32,558 nucleotides of DNA from Actinomycetes bacterium (GCA_021798135.1 JAJZYI010000002.1:1-32558), one strand, 5' to 3'. Positions 1 through 7,791 are shown, counted from the stretch's first letter. The notes: generated by a model from the letters alone, not told the origin. A program made the numbers and translations.

Positions 1-54
1 CGGAGGGACCGGCGCAGCTGGCGCCGCCGGAGGGACCGGCGCAGCTGGCGCCGC
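1..54. repeat. 27-bp tandem repeat, two exact copies
   Basis: Positions 1-27 and 28-54 are identical. The repeat is in frame with the FliO-like fragment and encodes a Gly-Gly-Thr-Gly-Ala-Ala-Gly-Ala-Ala block twice. More copies may lie left of the window. Confidence 0.9.
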
Positions 55-286
55 CTCGCCGGTCCGGCGGGCGCTGCGGCGCGGTCCCGAGGTCGTCGAG
101 GTCGTGACCGCCGGCGGTGCCCCGTCCATCCCGGCGGGGGCGTCCGCCCCCAGGGGCAGCGCACCACATCACCGATCCGGCACGGGCAAGGGATCCGCTC
201 GTGCCACCCACCGCGGGGCCCGCCCCGCACCGACATGGACGTCGGCCATCGAGCAGCTGCGGGAGCGCACCGTCCGCCGAGCGTGA
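2..286 (+). CDS. fliO: C-terminal fragment of a FliO-like flagellar export protein
   Basis: The frame is open from the left edge and ends at 286, so only the last 94 residues are present. They are Gly/Ala/Pro-rich and basic, and end in W-T-S-A-I-E-Q-L-R-E-R-T-V-R-R-A. A C-terminal Trp plus LRxRTVRR tail is what I recall of actinobacterial FliO proteins, and position directly upstream of fliP is the usual fliO place. FliO is a small single-span membrane protein that helps assemble the FliP-FliR core of the flagellar export gate; its membrane segment would lie off the window. The fragment begins with two identical 9-residue blocks from a 27-bp tandem repeat. Family assignment rests on position and the tail only. 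Confidence 0.5.
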   Translation, partial: GGTGAAGAAGGTGAAGAASPVRRALRRGPEVVEVVTAGGAPSIPAGASAPRGSAPHHRSGTGKGSARATHRGARPAPTWTSAIEQLRERTVRRA

Positions 287-326
287 GCCGGCGGCGGCGG
301 TCCCGCCCGTCGCGAGAGGACAGTCC

Positions 327-443
327 ATGTCGACGTCGAGCGAGCGCGTCGAGACGCGCGCGGCCGCAGGCGGCCGCCTGCGCACGCTCCCGGGCAGCAC
401 GGCGCCCACGGCGCCCGTGCGCGGCGTGCCGGCGGTCTCCTGA
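327..443 (+). CDS. Small 38-codon ORF between fliO and fliP
   Basis: The ATG at 327 is preceded by a GAGAGGA purine run at a workable ribosome-binding distance. The frame ends with TGA at 441-443, which overlaps the fliP ATG (TGATG). The product is basic, starts MSTSSERVETR and has no hydrophobic segment; I recognise no family. The overlap and the lack of a ribosome-binding sequence of its own before fliP suggest that, if translated, it couples translation into fliP. It could equally be untranslated spacer, since high-GC DNA keeps frames open by chance. Confidence 0.35.
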   Translation: MSTSSERVETRAAAGGRLRTLPGSTAPTAPVRGVPAVS

Positions 444-1126
444 TGGGCCTGCTCGTGGCGGCGGGGTCGTCGATCACGGTGAACCTCGGCCAGACCCTGG
501 CGAAGCCGTCGCAGAGCCTGATCGTCATCCTGGCGATCACCCTGCTGGCGGTGGCCCCGTCGCTCCTCGTCCTGCTCACGGGCTTCGTCCGGATCGTGGT
601 CGTCCTCAGCCTGACGCGCAACGCCCTGGGCCTGCAGACGACGCCGCCGAACCAGGTGCTCGCCGGCCTGGCGCTCTTCCTCAGCCTCTTCCTGATGATG
701 CCGGTGCTGAAGCAGGTCAACCAGGTGGCGGTGCAGCCCTACCTCCACGGCAAGGAGAGCGCGGTGGCCGCCTACCGCGAAGCCGAGGTCCCCCTGCGGT
801 CGTGGATGCTGAAGCAGACGGGCCCCAGCGAGATGGCCCTCACCGAGAGCGTCGACCACGAGCACCCGGCCAAGCCGCAGGACATCTCCATGGCGGCGCT
901 CGTCCCGGCCTTCCTGCTCTCGCAGCTCAAGAGCGCCTTCATCATCGGCTTCGTGGTGTTCGTGCCGTTCCTGATCATCGACCTGGTGGTGGCGTCGGCG
1001 CTCATGTCGATCGGGGTCGTCATGTTGCCACCGACCCTGGTGTCGCTGCCGTTCAAGCTGCTGCTGTTCGTGATGGTGAACGGCTGGGTCCTGATCACGC
1101 ACTCCCTGGTGGTGAGCTTCCGATGA
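443..1126 (+). CDS. fliP: Flagellar export gate protein FliP
   Basis: FliP forms the pentameric core of the export gate with FliQ and FliR in the inner membrane at the flagellar base. The 227-residue product has the family landmarks: P-S-Q-S-L followed by a long hydrophobic helix, F-V-R-I-V-V-V-L-S-L-T-R-N-A-L-G, then P-P-N-Q-V-L and L-A-L-F-L-S-L-F, with further hydrophobic segments in the C-terminal third. The ATG at 443 is the only start codon after the previous in-frame stop at 286. From it the protein lacks the cleavable signal peptide many FliP proteins carry, as only about 15 residues precede the conserved region. The end overlaps fliQ by ATGA, indicating coupling. Confidence 0.95.
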   Translation: MGLLVAAGSSITVNLGQTLAKPSQSLIVILAITLLAVAPSLLVLLTGFVRIVVVLSLTRNALGLQTTPPNQVLAGLALFLSLFLMMPVLKQVNQVAVQPYLHGKESAVAAYREAEVPLRSWMLKQTGPSEMALTESVDHEHPAKPQDISMAALVPAFLLSQLKSAFIIGFVVFVPFLIIDLVVASALMSIGVVMLPPTLVSLPFKLLLFVMVNGWVLITHSLVVSFR

Positions 1127-1395
1127 CCGACGTGGAGGTGACCCACCTGGCCACGCAGGCGCTCCTCATGGGCGCCAAGCTGGGCGCACCGATCCTGCTG
1201 GCGAGCCTGGTCGTCGGCCTGGTGGTCTCCCTGTTCCAGTCGGTGACCCAGCTGCAGGAGGTGACCCTCACCTTCGTGCCGAAGCTGGCGGCGATCGCCC
1301 TGGTGCTGCTGTTCTCCGGTCACTGGATGCTCTCCCAGTTCGTCGGCTACGTCCAGCAGCTCTTCGGCCACGTCACCACCCTGGTCGGGGGCTGA
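1123..1395 (+). CDS. fliQ: Flagellar export gate protein FliQ
   Basis: The 90-residue product has the usual FliQ length, with two hydrophobic helices at about residues 15-37 and 53-72. The signature A-P-I-L-L-A-S-L-V-V-G-L followed by Q-S-V-T-Q-L-Q-E-V-T-L-T-F-V-P-K is strongly conserved in FliQ and SctS proteins. FliQ packs around the FliP/FliR core to form the export channel. The ATG at 1123 overlaps the fliP stop (ATGA), so the two are translationally coupled. fliR starts 12 nt after the stop. Confidence 0.96.
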   Translation: MTDVEVTHLATQALLMGAKLGAPILLASLVVGLVVSLFQSVTQLQEVTLTFVPKLAAIALVLLFSGHWMLSQFVGYVQQLFGHVTTLVGG

Positions 1396-1407
1396 CGCCG
1401 TCCGGCG

Positions 1408-2175
1408 ATGCAGATCTCGCTCGACCCGACGTGGCTGATCGGCTTCCTCCTGGCCTTCGTGCGCTCGGCCGCATGGCTGGCGGTGGTGCCGCCGTTCTCC
1501 AACGTCCAGAGCCTGCCCCGGACGGTCCTCGTCGGCGTGGCGGGCGGCTTCGCCATCCTGTCCGCCCCCCTCGTCGCCGCCGCCGGCGTGCCCACCACCA
1601 CGCCGGCGCTCGTCGGGGCCATCGTGATGCAGGTCCTCGCCGGGGTGGCGCTCGGCTTCTCGGTCCGGATCCTGGTGGCCACCATCGGGTCCGCCGGTGC
1701 CATGGTCGACCTCCTCGGGGGTATCAGCGTGCCACCGTCGATGGACCCCCTGTCGGAGAGCCAGATGCCGCTGATCGGCCAGCTCTACGACCAGGTGGCG
1801 ATCGTCGCGCTGTTCGCCAGCAACGGGGAGCTGCTGCTCGTGCGCGGGTTCGAGTCGTCGTTCGCCACCAGCGGGGTCGTCGCCGGCAACGGGAGCCACC
1901 TGGCGAACGTGCTGGTGGCCGACCTCGCCACCTTCTTCACGGCATCGCTCGAGATCGCCGCCCCGATCCTGGCCGTGCTGTTCTGCACCCAGATCAGCCT
2001 GGCCCTGCTGGCGAAGGCCGCGCCACAGCTCAACGCCTGGTGGCTCGGCATGCCGCTGCAGATCCTGCTGTCGCTGCTCATGACCGCCTTCGCCATCCGC
2101 GTGGTGCCCGGCTACCTCACGCAGCTGGTCGACCGGGCGCTGCAGGACGCGCACCTGATCCTCGGGCTGGCGTGA
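1408..2175 (+). CDS. fliR: Flagellar export gate protein FliR
   Basis: The 255-residue product matches the usual FliR size and is very hydrophobic, with about six membrane segments. It carries family features such as F-V-R-S-A-A-W-L near the N-terminus, a G-x-x-V-D-L-L-G-G-I-S segment, and a C-terminal A-P-Q-L-N-A-W-W-L-G-M-P-L-Q-I motif. FliR closes the FliP pentamer to make the export gate. flhB begins 7 nt after the stop, in the conserved fliP-Q-R-flhB order. Confidence 0.94.
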   Translation: MQISLDPTWLIGFLLAFVRSAAWLAVVPPFSNVQSLPRTVLVGVAGGFAILSAPLVAAAGVPTTTPALVGAIVMQVLAGVALGFSVRILVATIGSAGAMVDLLGGISVPPSMDPLSESQMPLIGQLYDQVAIVALFASNGELLLVRGFESSFATSGVVAGNGSHLANVLVADLATFFTASLEIAAPILAVLFCTQISLALLAKAAPQLNAWWLGMPLQILLSLLMTAFAIRVVPGYLTQLVDRALQDAHLILGLA

Positions 2176-2182
2176 GGCGACC

Positions 2183-3286
2183 GTGGCGGGGAACCGTGAC
2201 GACCGCACCGAGAAGCCCACCGCCAAGCGCAAGCGCGACGCGCGCCGCGAGGGGCAGATCGCCAAGACGCCCGAGCTGGCGGGGTGGCTGTCGCTGCTGG
2301 CGGTGACGGAGGCGGCCCCCAGCCTGCTGCGCAGCGCCACCACCCGGATCGAGGGGGTGTTCGCCCAGGCGTCGCACGTGATGGCGAACCCGACGGCGCC
2401 CGGCGCGCTCGCCGTGTTCGAGTCCGGCCTCGGCCAGGCGGTCTTCGTCACGCTCCCGATCCTCGGCATGGTCGGCGCGCTGGCGCTGTTCGCCACGGTG
2501 AGCCAGGTCGGGTTCGTGGTGGCCACCAAGGCGGCGGCGCCCAAGCTGTCACGCCTGAACCCGATCGAGGGCCTGCGCAACCTGCTGTCGCCGGCGACGC
2601 TGTGGGCGCTGGCCAAGGAGATCCTCAAGCTGGCCGTCGTCGGCCTGCTCTCCTACCAGGTCATCAGCGGCATGGTGCGCGAGCTGGTGGACGCCCAGCC
2701 GACCGGCCTGGGCCCGGTCGTGACGTACGCGGCGGGCCGGATCCTCGCCATGGTGCGCGAGGTCGCCGGGGCGGGCCTGCTCATCGCCGTCGGCGACTAC
2801 GCGTACCAGCGGCACCGCATCGGCAAGAACATGAAGATGACCAAGCAGGAGGTGAAGGAGGAGGCCCGCAACCAGGAGGGCGACCCGCACCTGAAGGGGG
2901 CGATCAAGCGCAAGCAGCGCCAGCTGAGCCGCATGCGGATGATGGCGGCCGTCGCCGGCGCCGACGTGGTCGTCACCAACCCGACGCACTACGCCGTCGC
3001 CCTGCGCTACGACCCGGACGCGGGGCAGGCGCCGCGGGTGGTGGCGAAGGGCGCCGACGAGGTGGCGCGCCGGATCCGCGAGGAGGCGCACGAGCACGCG
3101 GTCCCCGTCGTCGAGGACCCGCCGCTGGCACGGGCCCTGTACGCGGCGTGCGACGTCGACGCGCTCGTGCCCCACGAGCTGTACGTGGCCGTGGCCCGGT
3201 TGCTGGCCTTCGTCTTCATGCTCCCGGCGGTCGTGCGCGCCTCGGGCAGCGTGCACCGCCGGCCCACTTCGGCGATGATCGCCTGA
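2183..3286 (+). CDS. flhB: Flagellar export switch protein FlhB
   Basis: FlhB switches the exporter from rod/hook to filament substrates by self-cleavage in its cytoplasmic domain. The 367-residue product starts at GTG with the typical basic N-terminus (R-T-E-K-P-T-A-K-R-K-R-D-A-R-R-E-G-Q). Four membrane segments follow, then the cytoplasmic domain with the autocleavage motif N266-P-T-H269 and the conserved A-L-R-Y and V-P-V-V-E-D-P-P-L-A-R-A-L-Y stretches. About 18 residues extend past the usual ending. flhA, often the next gene, is absent; a hairpin follows the stop and a PilZ gene comes next, so this appears to be the last gene of the export operon. Confidence 0.96.
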   Translation: MAGNRDDRTEKPTAKRKRDARREGQIAKTPELAGWLSLLAVTEAAPSLLRSATTRIEGVFAQASHVMANPTAPGALAVFESGLGQAVFVTLPILGMVGALALFATVSQVGFVVATKAAAPKLSRLNPIEGLRNLLSPATLWALAKEILKLAVVGLLSYQVISGMVRELVDAQPTGLGPVVTYAAGRILAMVREVAGAGLLIAVGDYAYQRHRIGKNMKMTKQEVKEEARNQEGDPHLKGAIKRKQRQLSRMRMMAAVAGADVVVTNPTHYAVALRYDPDAGQAPRVVAKGADEVARRIREEAHEHAVPVVEDPPLARALYAACDVDALVPHELYVAVARLLAFVFMLPAVVRASGSVHRRPTSAMIA

Positions 3287-3290
3287 CCGG

Positions 3291-3312
3291 GCGGGCCGAG
3301 CGCCCGGCCCGC
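3291..3312 (+). terminator. GC hairpin after flhB
   Basis: An 8-bp perfect stem (GCGGGCCG / CGGCCCGC) with a 6-nt loop starts 5 nt after the flhB stop. There is no T-tract. Position suggests it ends the export operon. Confidence 0.45.
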
Positions 3313-3341
3313 GGTTCCCCGCCGGCGCACCGGGAGCCCTG

Positions 3342-3347
3342 TAGCGT
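3342..3347 (+). promoter_or_regulatory. Possible -10 element (TAGCGT) for the PilZ gene
   Basis: TAGCGT fits the TAnnnT pattern and lies between the hairpin after flhB and the PilZ start, leaving a leader of about 55-60 nt. No convincing -35 is visible. Confidence 0.25.
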
Positions 3348-3410
3348 CGGGCCGAGACCGGGTCGTACCGCCGCGATCGGCGGGATCCCGCGCGAGCGAG
3401 GAGATCCCTC

Positions 3411-4067
3411 TTGGAAGGGCACGAGTTGGGAGCGCTGGTCGGCCGGTGGGCCCGTCTCCGGCCGACCGACGGGGCGGGCATCGTGAGGGACGGGGCGAGC
3501 CGCCGCCCGGCCGGCGACTGGGTCGAGGTCGCCGTGGTGTCGAACCTCGACACCGTGCTCCGCTGCGAGACGCGCGACCAGCGGGCGCTGGGGCTCGCCG
3601 GCCGGCCGGTGCTCGTGGAGCTCGGCGCGCCGGAGGCCATGGTCCGCCTGCCGGCGACGGTGCGCGTGCTGGTCGGCTCGCCGCCGCCGGTGGTGCTGGC
3701 GGTCGCCGTCGCGGGCGAGCTCGAGCACCTGCAGCGGCGGGAGTGGGTCCGTGCCCGGGTCACCGTGCCGGTCGAGATCACGGTGGACGCCACGCACGGG
3801 GGCGGGTCGTTCCGCAGCACCACGGTCGACCTCTCCGGCGGCGGGGTGCGCATCCGCCTGGCCGGGCCGCTCGAGGAGGGCGAGCCGGTCGGCCTGACCC
3901 TCTGGCTCCCCACGGGCCCGATCGAGGTCGACTGCACCGTGCTGGAGGTCACCGAGGACGGCATGGCCCGCCTGGCCTTCGACCGTGCGCCCGAGGCGGT
4001 GTCCAAGCGGCTCGTCCGGTTCGTCTTCGACGTGCAGGTCCGCAACCACCGTCTCGCCGAGCCCTGA
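3411..4067 (+). CDS. PilZ-domain c-di-GMP receptor, YcgR/FlgZ-like
   Basis: The 218-residue protein has an N-terminal beta-rich region (about 1-105) resembling the YcgR flagellar-brake N-domain, and a C-terminal PilZ domain. Both c-di-GMP binding signatures are present: R110-E-W-V-R114 (RxxxR) and D140-L-S142-G-G-G145 ([D/N]xSxxG). YcgR-type proteins bind c-di-GMP and act on the flagellar motor. The TTG start at 3411 has a good ribosome-binding site (AGGAGA, 7 nt upstream). It lies just after flhB and before a diguanylate cyclase, supporting a role in c-di-GMP control of motility; that role is inferred. Confidence 0.9.
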   Translation: MEGHELGALVGRWARLRPTDGAGIVRDGASRRPAGDWVEVAVVSNLDTVLRCETRDQRALGLAGRPVLVELGAPEAMVRLPATVRVLVGSPPPVVLAVAVAGELEHLQRREWVRARVTVPVEITVDATHGGGSFRSTTVDLSGGGVRIRLAGPLEEGEPVGLTLWLPTGPIEVDCTVLEVTEDGMARLAFDRAPEAVSKRLVRFVFDVQVRNHRLAEP

Positions 4068-4075
4068 ACGGCCGG

Positions 4076-4089
4076 CCGGAGGGCTCCGG
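4076..4089 (+). terminator. Small hairpin after the PilZ gene
   Basis: CCGGA-GGGC-TCCGG forms a 5-bp perfect stem, 8 nt after the stop codon. No T-tract. Confidence 0.25.
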
Positions 4090-4149
4090 GTCGCGGAACG
4101 ACGATCCGCCGTCCTCAAGCCGGGCCCCGGCCGCGCCGACACCTGCCAC

Positions 4150-6354
4150 ATGGGTGAGCTTCGACCGGCCGCGCCCTCCTGGGAGCCGCTCGTGGAGCGT
4201 GCCAGGACGCCGAGCGGCCGCGGTCCCGCGGCAGAGGTCCCGCCGGGGCCGGCCGGCCGGGCCGGCAGCGGCTCGATCCTGGCCCGCAACGCCGTCGCCG
4301 TCGTGCTGGCCCAGGTGGAAGCCGAGCGCGGCCTGGAGGGCGTCGACGCCGTGCTGGGGGCCGTGAGCGCCCGGCGGCAGCGGGTGGAGGACCTGGCGGC
4401 GCGGTCGTGGACGCCGGTGCAGGAGGTCGTGGCGGTGTTCCAGGCGGCAGCGGTCACCGTCGGCGACCCGGCCGTGAGCAGGCGCGCGGGCGCCAGCGTG
4501 TTCGCCCAGCCGCACATGGCGCCGGTGGTGGCGCTCCTGCGGACCCTCGACCGCCCGTCCGATGCCCTGGAGCTCATCGCCGACACGGCGGCGACCGAGT
4601 CGGCCGTCCTGGACCTGACGCTCGACGGGGTCCGGGGCGACGTCGCCTCCGTGTCGATGGCGATCCGCCCACCGCTGGCGCCCGACCACCTGCTCTGCGG
4701 GTACGCCGCCGGGCTGCTCTCGTCGGTCCCCGGCCTCTTCGGCCTGGCGCCGACCTCGGTCACCGAGACCGAGTGCCAGGCCGACGGCGCGCCCCGGTGC
4801 CGCTTCGTCGTCGCGTGGGGCGCCGACGCCGACGCCGGCGCCGCCGGCACCGGGCGGCGCCAGGAGGAGGGCGGCACCGTCGCGGAGCGAGTCGCCGCGA
4901 GCCTCGCCGCCCCGGGTGACCTCGACCGGACGCTCGCCGACGTGGTCGCCGGGGCGACGGGGGCGGCCGCCGGGCGCCGGGGCCTGCTGGCGGTGCGCGT
5001 GCCCGCCGGGGCCGGCGCGCCGGGACCGCTCGGCGACGGCGAGCCGCAGGTGTTCGCCTACGGGCTGACCGACAGCGAGGCCCGGGGTGCCGCCCGTGCC
5101 CTGGACCGCGTCCCGGTCCGGCCCGGCATCGCCGTCCGGGGTGCCGGCGGCTGGTGGCTGGCGCCGATCGACGACGGGTCGGGGCCGGCGGGCTACCTCG
5201 CCGTCGACGGGCCGGCGTGCGACGACCCCGGGCGCCGCGTGGCGTCGTGGTCGGCGATGGCGTCGATCGCCGTGCGGACGGCGACGCTGGGCGCTGCCGT
5301 CCGCGGCCGCGCGCAGGCGGCGTCGGCGCTGGCGGACGCGGCCGGTGATCTCGCCCGGGCCGGCAGCAAGGCCGACGTCGCCCGGGTCCTGGCCCGGGCC
5401 GCGCCGCTCGTCGTCGGCGGGCACCGGGCCGTGGTGGCGGAGTGGCTGCCGGCGTCGGGGAGCCTGGTGACGCTGGCGCGCACCGCCCCCCGGGCGCTGC
5501 AGCGCACCGACCCCCCGCCGGTGGTCGCCTGCGGGCCGTTCGTGGAGCGGTTGGTCCGCGGCGGCCACGCCATCGCCCTGCAGGCGAGGGACACCGAGCC
5601 GGTCGTGGAGGACCTCTGCCGGGTCGCGGGGTTCGACACCGGCCTGGTGGTGCCCCTGGTCGCCCGGTCGAGGTGCTACGGCGTGCTCGTGGTCGACGCG
5701 GACCCGGAGGGGGCAGGTGCCGGCGGGCCCGCCGGCGGGCACCGCCTGCCCCGGCTGGCGCGCGGCGAGGCCGCGGCAGGGCTGGCGAGCATGGCCGCCC
5801 TGGCCTTCGACCGGGTGGCCCTGGCCGACCAGGCCGAGCGGGGCGAGCACCACGACGCCCTCACCGGTTTGCCGGACCGGCGGCTCCTGGAGCTGCACGC
5901 CCGGCGGGCGCTGGCTGCCGCCCAGCGCGAGGGCCGCTGCACGGCGATGCTGTACGTCGACGTCGACGGCCTGGCCGCGCTGAACGACCGGTTCGGGCGC
6001 GCCGTCGCGGACCAGGTCCTGGCGGCGGTGGGCCGGCGGCTGCAGGCCGCGGTGCGGGTGGCGGACGTGGTGGCCCGTTCCGGCGGGGACGAGTTCGCCG
6101 TCCTCCTCCCGTCGACGTCGCTGCCCCAGGAGGCCACCGTCGTCGCCGAGCGGGTGGCGGGAGCCTTCGCCGTCCCGGTCGTCGTCGGCGGGGTGGAAGC
6201 GGCCGTCACGGTGAGCGTCGGTGCCGCGCTCAGCGAGCCGGGGGACGAACCCCGCGAGCTCCTGGCCCGGGCCGTCGGGGCGATGCGCGCCGCCAAGGCC
6301 GCCGGACGCGGGCGGATCCGCCTGGGATCCCCACCGGGGTCCACCGGGACCTGA
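4150..6354 (+). CDS. Diguanylate cyclase with N-terminal sensory regions
   Basis: The 734-residue protein makes c-di-GMP from GTP. The C-terminal GGDEF domain (about 567-730) has an intact S-G-G-D-E-F at 644-649, the metal-binding region D-V-D-G-L followed by N-D-R-F-G, and an inhibitory I-site R636-V-A-D639 exactly five residues before GGDEF. The middle (about 390-560) looks like a GAF domain. The first 230 residues include E-C209-Q-A-D-G-A-P-R-C217-R-F, a Cys-x7-Cys pattern like that near the end of V4R-type ligand-binding domains; that match is tentative. No membrane segment is evident. I chose ATG 4150 because the frame further upstream overlaps the PilZ gene. Next to the PilZ receptor it forms a likely writer-reader pair. 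Confidence 0.88.
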   Translation: MGELRPAAPSWEPLVERARTPSGRGPAAEVPPGPAGRAGSGSILARNAVAVVLAQVEAERGLEGVDAVLGAVSARRQRVEDLAARSWTPVQEVVAVFQAAAVTVGDPAVSRRAGASVFAQPHMAPVVALLRTLDRPSDALELIADTAATESAVLDLTLDGVRGDVASVSMAIRPPLAPDHLLCGYAAGLLSSVPGLFGLAPTSVTETECQADGAPRCRFVVAWGADADAGAAGTGRRQEEGGTVAERVAASLAAPGDLDRTLADVVAGATGAAAGRRGLLAVRVPAGAGAPGPLGDGEPQVFAYGLTDSEARGAARALDRVPVRPGIAVRGAGGWWLAPIDDGSGPAGYLAVDGPACDDPGRRVASWSAMASIAVRTATLGAAVRGRAQAASALADAAGDLARAGSKADVARVLARAAPLVVGGHRAVVAEWLPASGSLVTLARTAPRALQRTDPPPVVACGPFVERLVRGGHAIALQARDTEPVVEDLCRVAGFDTGLVVPLVARSRCYGVLVVDADPEGAGAGGPAGGHRLPRLARGEAAAGLASMAALAFDRVALADQAERGEHHDALTGLPDRRLLELHARRALAAAQREGRCTAMLYVDVDGLAALNDRFGRAVADQVLAAVGRRLQAAVRVADVVARSGGDEFAVLLPSTSLPQEATVVAERVAGAFAVPVVVGGVEAAVTVSVGAALSEPGDEPRELLARAVGAMRAAKAAGRGRIRLGSPPGSTGT

Positions 6355-6368
6355 CCCGGGCAGCCGGG
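6355..6368 (+). terminator. Hairpin directly after the diguanylate cyclase stop
   Basis: CCCGG-GCAG-CCGGG is a 5-bp perfect stem with a 4-nt loop, starting at the first base after the stop codon. No T-tract. Confidence 0.35.
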
Positions 6369-6395
6369 CACGGAAGGCGACGCCGGCGACGGCAC

Positions 6396-6401
6396 TAGGC
6401 T
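6396..6401 (+). promoter_or_regulatory. Possible -10 element (TAGGCT) for argG
   Basis: TAGGCT sits in ACTAGGCTG, a 9-mer that recurs on the minus strand at 10141-10149 upstream of the membrane acyltransferase. It would leave an argG leader of about 80 nt. No clear -35. Confidence 0.3.
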
Positions 6402-6487
6402 GGCCGGGTCGTCCGGGCGCGCTGTCGCCGCCGTCGTCGACGTCGTCGACGACGCCTGCCGCGCCGCCCCTGTCACCGAGAGGGACC

Positions 6488-7744
6488 GTGAACGTTTCGG
6501 ATCTACGGGGAGAGACCGTCGCCTTCTGTGCATCGGGCGGCCTCGACAGCTGCACGATCACCCACTGGCTGAGCGAGCAGGGCGTCCGGGTGGTCTGCTA
6601 CACCGCCGACCTGGGGCAGACGGACGAGGCCGACCTCGGGCAGGTGGCGGAGCGGATGCGCGCCTGCGGGGCGGCCGAGGCCCACGTCGTCCCGCTGCGA
6701 CCGGAGATGGGGGAGGCCGGCCTCCGCGCCATCCAGGCGCAGGCCCGCTACGAGGGCGGCTACTGGAACACGACGCCGCTCGCCCGCTACGTGACGGTGC
6801 GCGGCGTGCTGCCGCCGGCCATGGCCGCGGGGGTGAGCGTGCTCAGCCACGGCAGCACCGGCCGGGGGAACGACCAGGTCCGCTTCCAGCTGGCCACGAA
6901 CATGCTCGCCCCGTCGATGGAGGTCTACGCGCCCTGGCGGGACCAGGCGTTCCTGGACGCTTTCGGCGGGCGCGAGGAGATGATCCGGTACTGCACCGAG
7001 CACGGCCTCCCCATCAAGCCGCCGAGCCGGTCCCTGTACTCGACCGACGCCAACCTGCTCGGCCTGACCCACGAGGCCGGCGAGCTCGAGTCCCTCACCA
7101 CGCCGGCGACCTTCGTGGAGCCGGAGATGGGCGTGCGCCCGACGGCAGCCCCCGACACCCCCGAGCGGGTCACCGTCCGCTTCGAGGCCGGCCGGCCGGT
7201 CGACGTGGGCGGGACCAGCGTGGACGGCGCGGCGAGCGCCTTCGAGGTGGCGAACCGCCTCGGCGGGCGCCACGGCGTCGGCATCAACCTGCACCTGGTG
7301 GAGAACCGGTTCGTGGGGGTCAAGTCGCGCGGCGTGTACGAGGCACCGGGCCTGGAGCTGCTCGGCACCGCCTACGACTTCCTGCTGCAGCTGGTGCTGG
7401 ACCGCCGCGCCCGCCGCCTGTTCGACGCCAACGCCACCTTCCTCGCCGAGCAGCTCTACCAGGGGTACGGGGAGGACCTGGCGTCCCGCCTGGCGCAGGA
7501 CCTGGCCACGTCGGTGGCCGAGCTCGTCACCGGCACGGTGACCGTCGAGCTGTACAAGGGGGCCGTGAGCTTCGTGTCGGCCACCGACGTGCCCCACTCG
7601 CTCTACGTCGAGGAGGCCGCCTCGATGAGCCGGTCCGACGCGTTCGACCACAAGGACTCGGAGGGCTTCGTGCGGGTGCTGGGCGTGAGCGCCCGGGCGG
7701 CGTCCGAGCGGGGGCTCGTCGCAGGCGTCCTCGAGCGGAGCTGA
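6488..7744 (+). CDS. argG: Argininosuccinate synthase
   Basis: Joins citrulline and aspartate using ATP in the penultimate step of arginine synthesis. The 418-residue product has the N-type ATP pyrophosphatase loop S16-G-G-L-D-S21, C-Y-T-A-D-L-G-Q, W-N-T-T-P-L-A-R, H-G-S-T-G-R-G-N-D-Q-V-R-F, Y-S-T-D-A-N-L-L-G-L-T-H-E-A, G-G-R-H-G-V-G and K-S-R-G-V-Y-E-A-P-G. Several of these (Y-S-T-D-x-N, W-N-T-T-P-L, G-G-R-H-G) resemble the E. coli-type enzyme, while H-G-S-T-G-R-G-N-D-Q-V-R-F resembles the common type. The GTG start is preceded by GAGAGGG. No other arginine genes flank it, so argG stands apart from an arg operon here. Confidence 0.95.
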   Translation: MNVSDLRGETVAFCASGGLDSCTITHWLSEQGVRVVCYTADLGQTDEADLGQVAERMRACGAAEAHVVPLRPEMGEAGLRAIQAQARYEGGYWNTTPLARYVTVRGVLPPAMAAGVSVLSHGSTGRGNDQVRFQLATNMLAPSMEVYAPWRDQAFLDAFGGREEMIRYCTEHGLPIKPPSRSLYSTDANLLGLTHEAGELESLTTPATFVEPEMGVRPTAAPDTPERVTVRFEAGRPVDVGGTSVDGAASAFEVANRLGGRHGVGINLHLVENRFVGVKSRGVYEAPGLELLGTAYDFLLQLVLDRRARRLFDANATFLAEQLYQGYGEDLASRLAQDLATSVAELVTGTVTVELYKGAVSFVSATDVPHSLYVEEAASMSRSDAFDHKDSEGFVRVLGVSARAASERGLVAGVLERS

Positions 7745-7754
7745 CCGCTCCGGA

Positions 7755-7774
7755 GGCGCCGGGGCGACGGCGCC
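7755..7774 (+). terminator. Hairpin between argG and the SDR gene
   Basis: GGCGCCG-GGGCGA-CGGCGCC is a 7-bp perfect stem with a 6-nt loop, 10 nt after the argG stop and ending 4 nt before the -10-like TAACGT of the next gene. It may end argG transcription; it also lies where a -35 box would be. Confidence 0.4.
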
Positions 7775-7778
7775 GGGG

Positions 7779-7784
7779 TAACGT
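7779..7784 (+). promoter_or_regulatory. Leaderless-type -10 (TAACGT) for the SDR gene
   Basis: TAACGT ends 7 nt before the ATG, so transcription would start at or next to the start codon. No Shine-Dalgarno is visible. The same arrangement recurs at 13491, 15448 and 27074. Confidence 0.5.
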
Positions 7785-7791
7785 CGCCGGG

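Noticed and set aside
1..54. Tandem repeat considered as a CRISPR or phage element
   Set aside because: No spacers, and the repeat is in frame within a coding region. No CRISPR array was seen in the window.
6441..6454. CGTCGTCGACGACG palindrome in the argG leader
   Set aside because: Made of a simple CGTCGA repeat common in this GC-rich DNA; no resemblance to a known arginine operator.
3949..6561. Long minus-strand open frame opposite the PilZ and diguanylate cyclase genes
   Set aside because: Low-complexity Arg/Pro/Gly sequence with no recognisable domain; shadow of the plus-strand genes.
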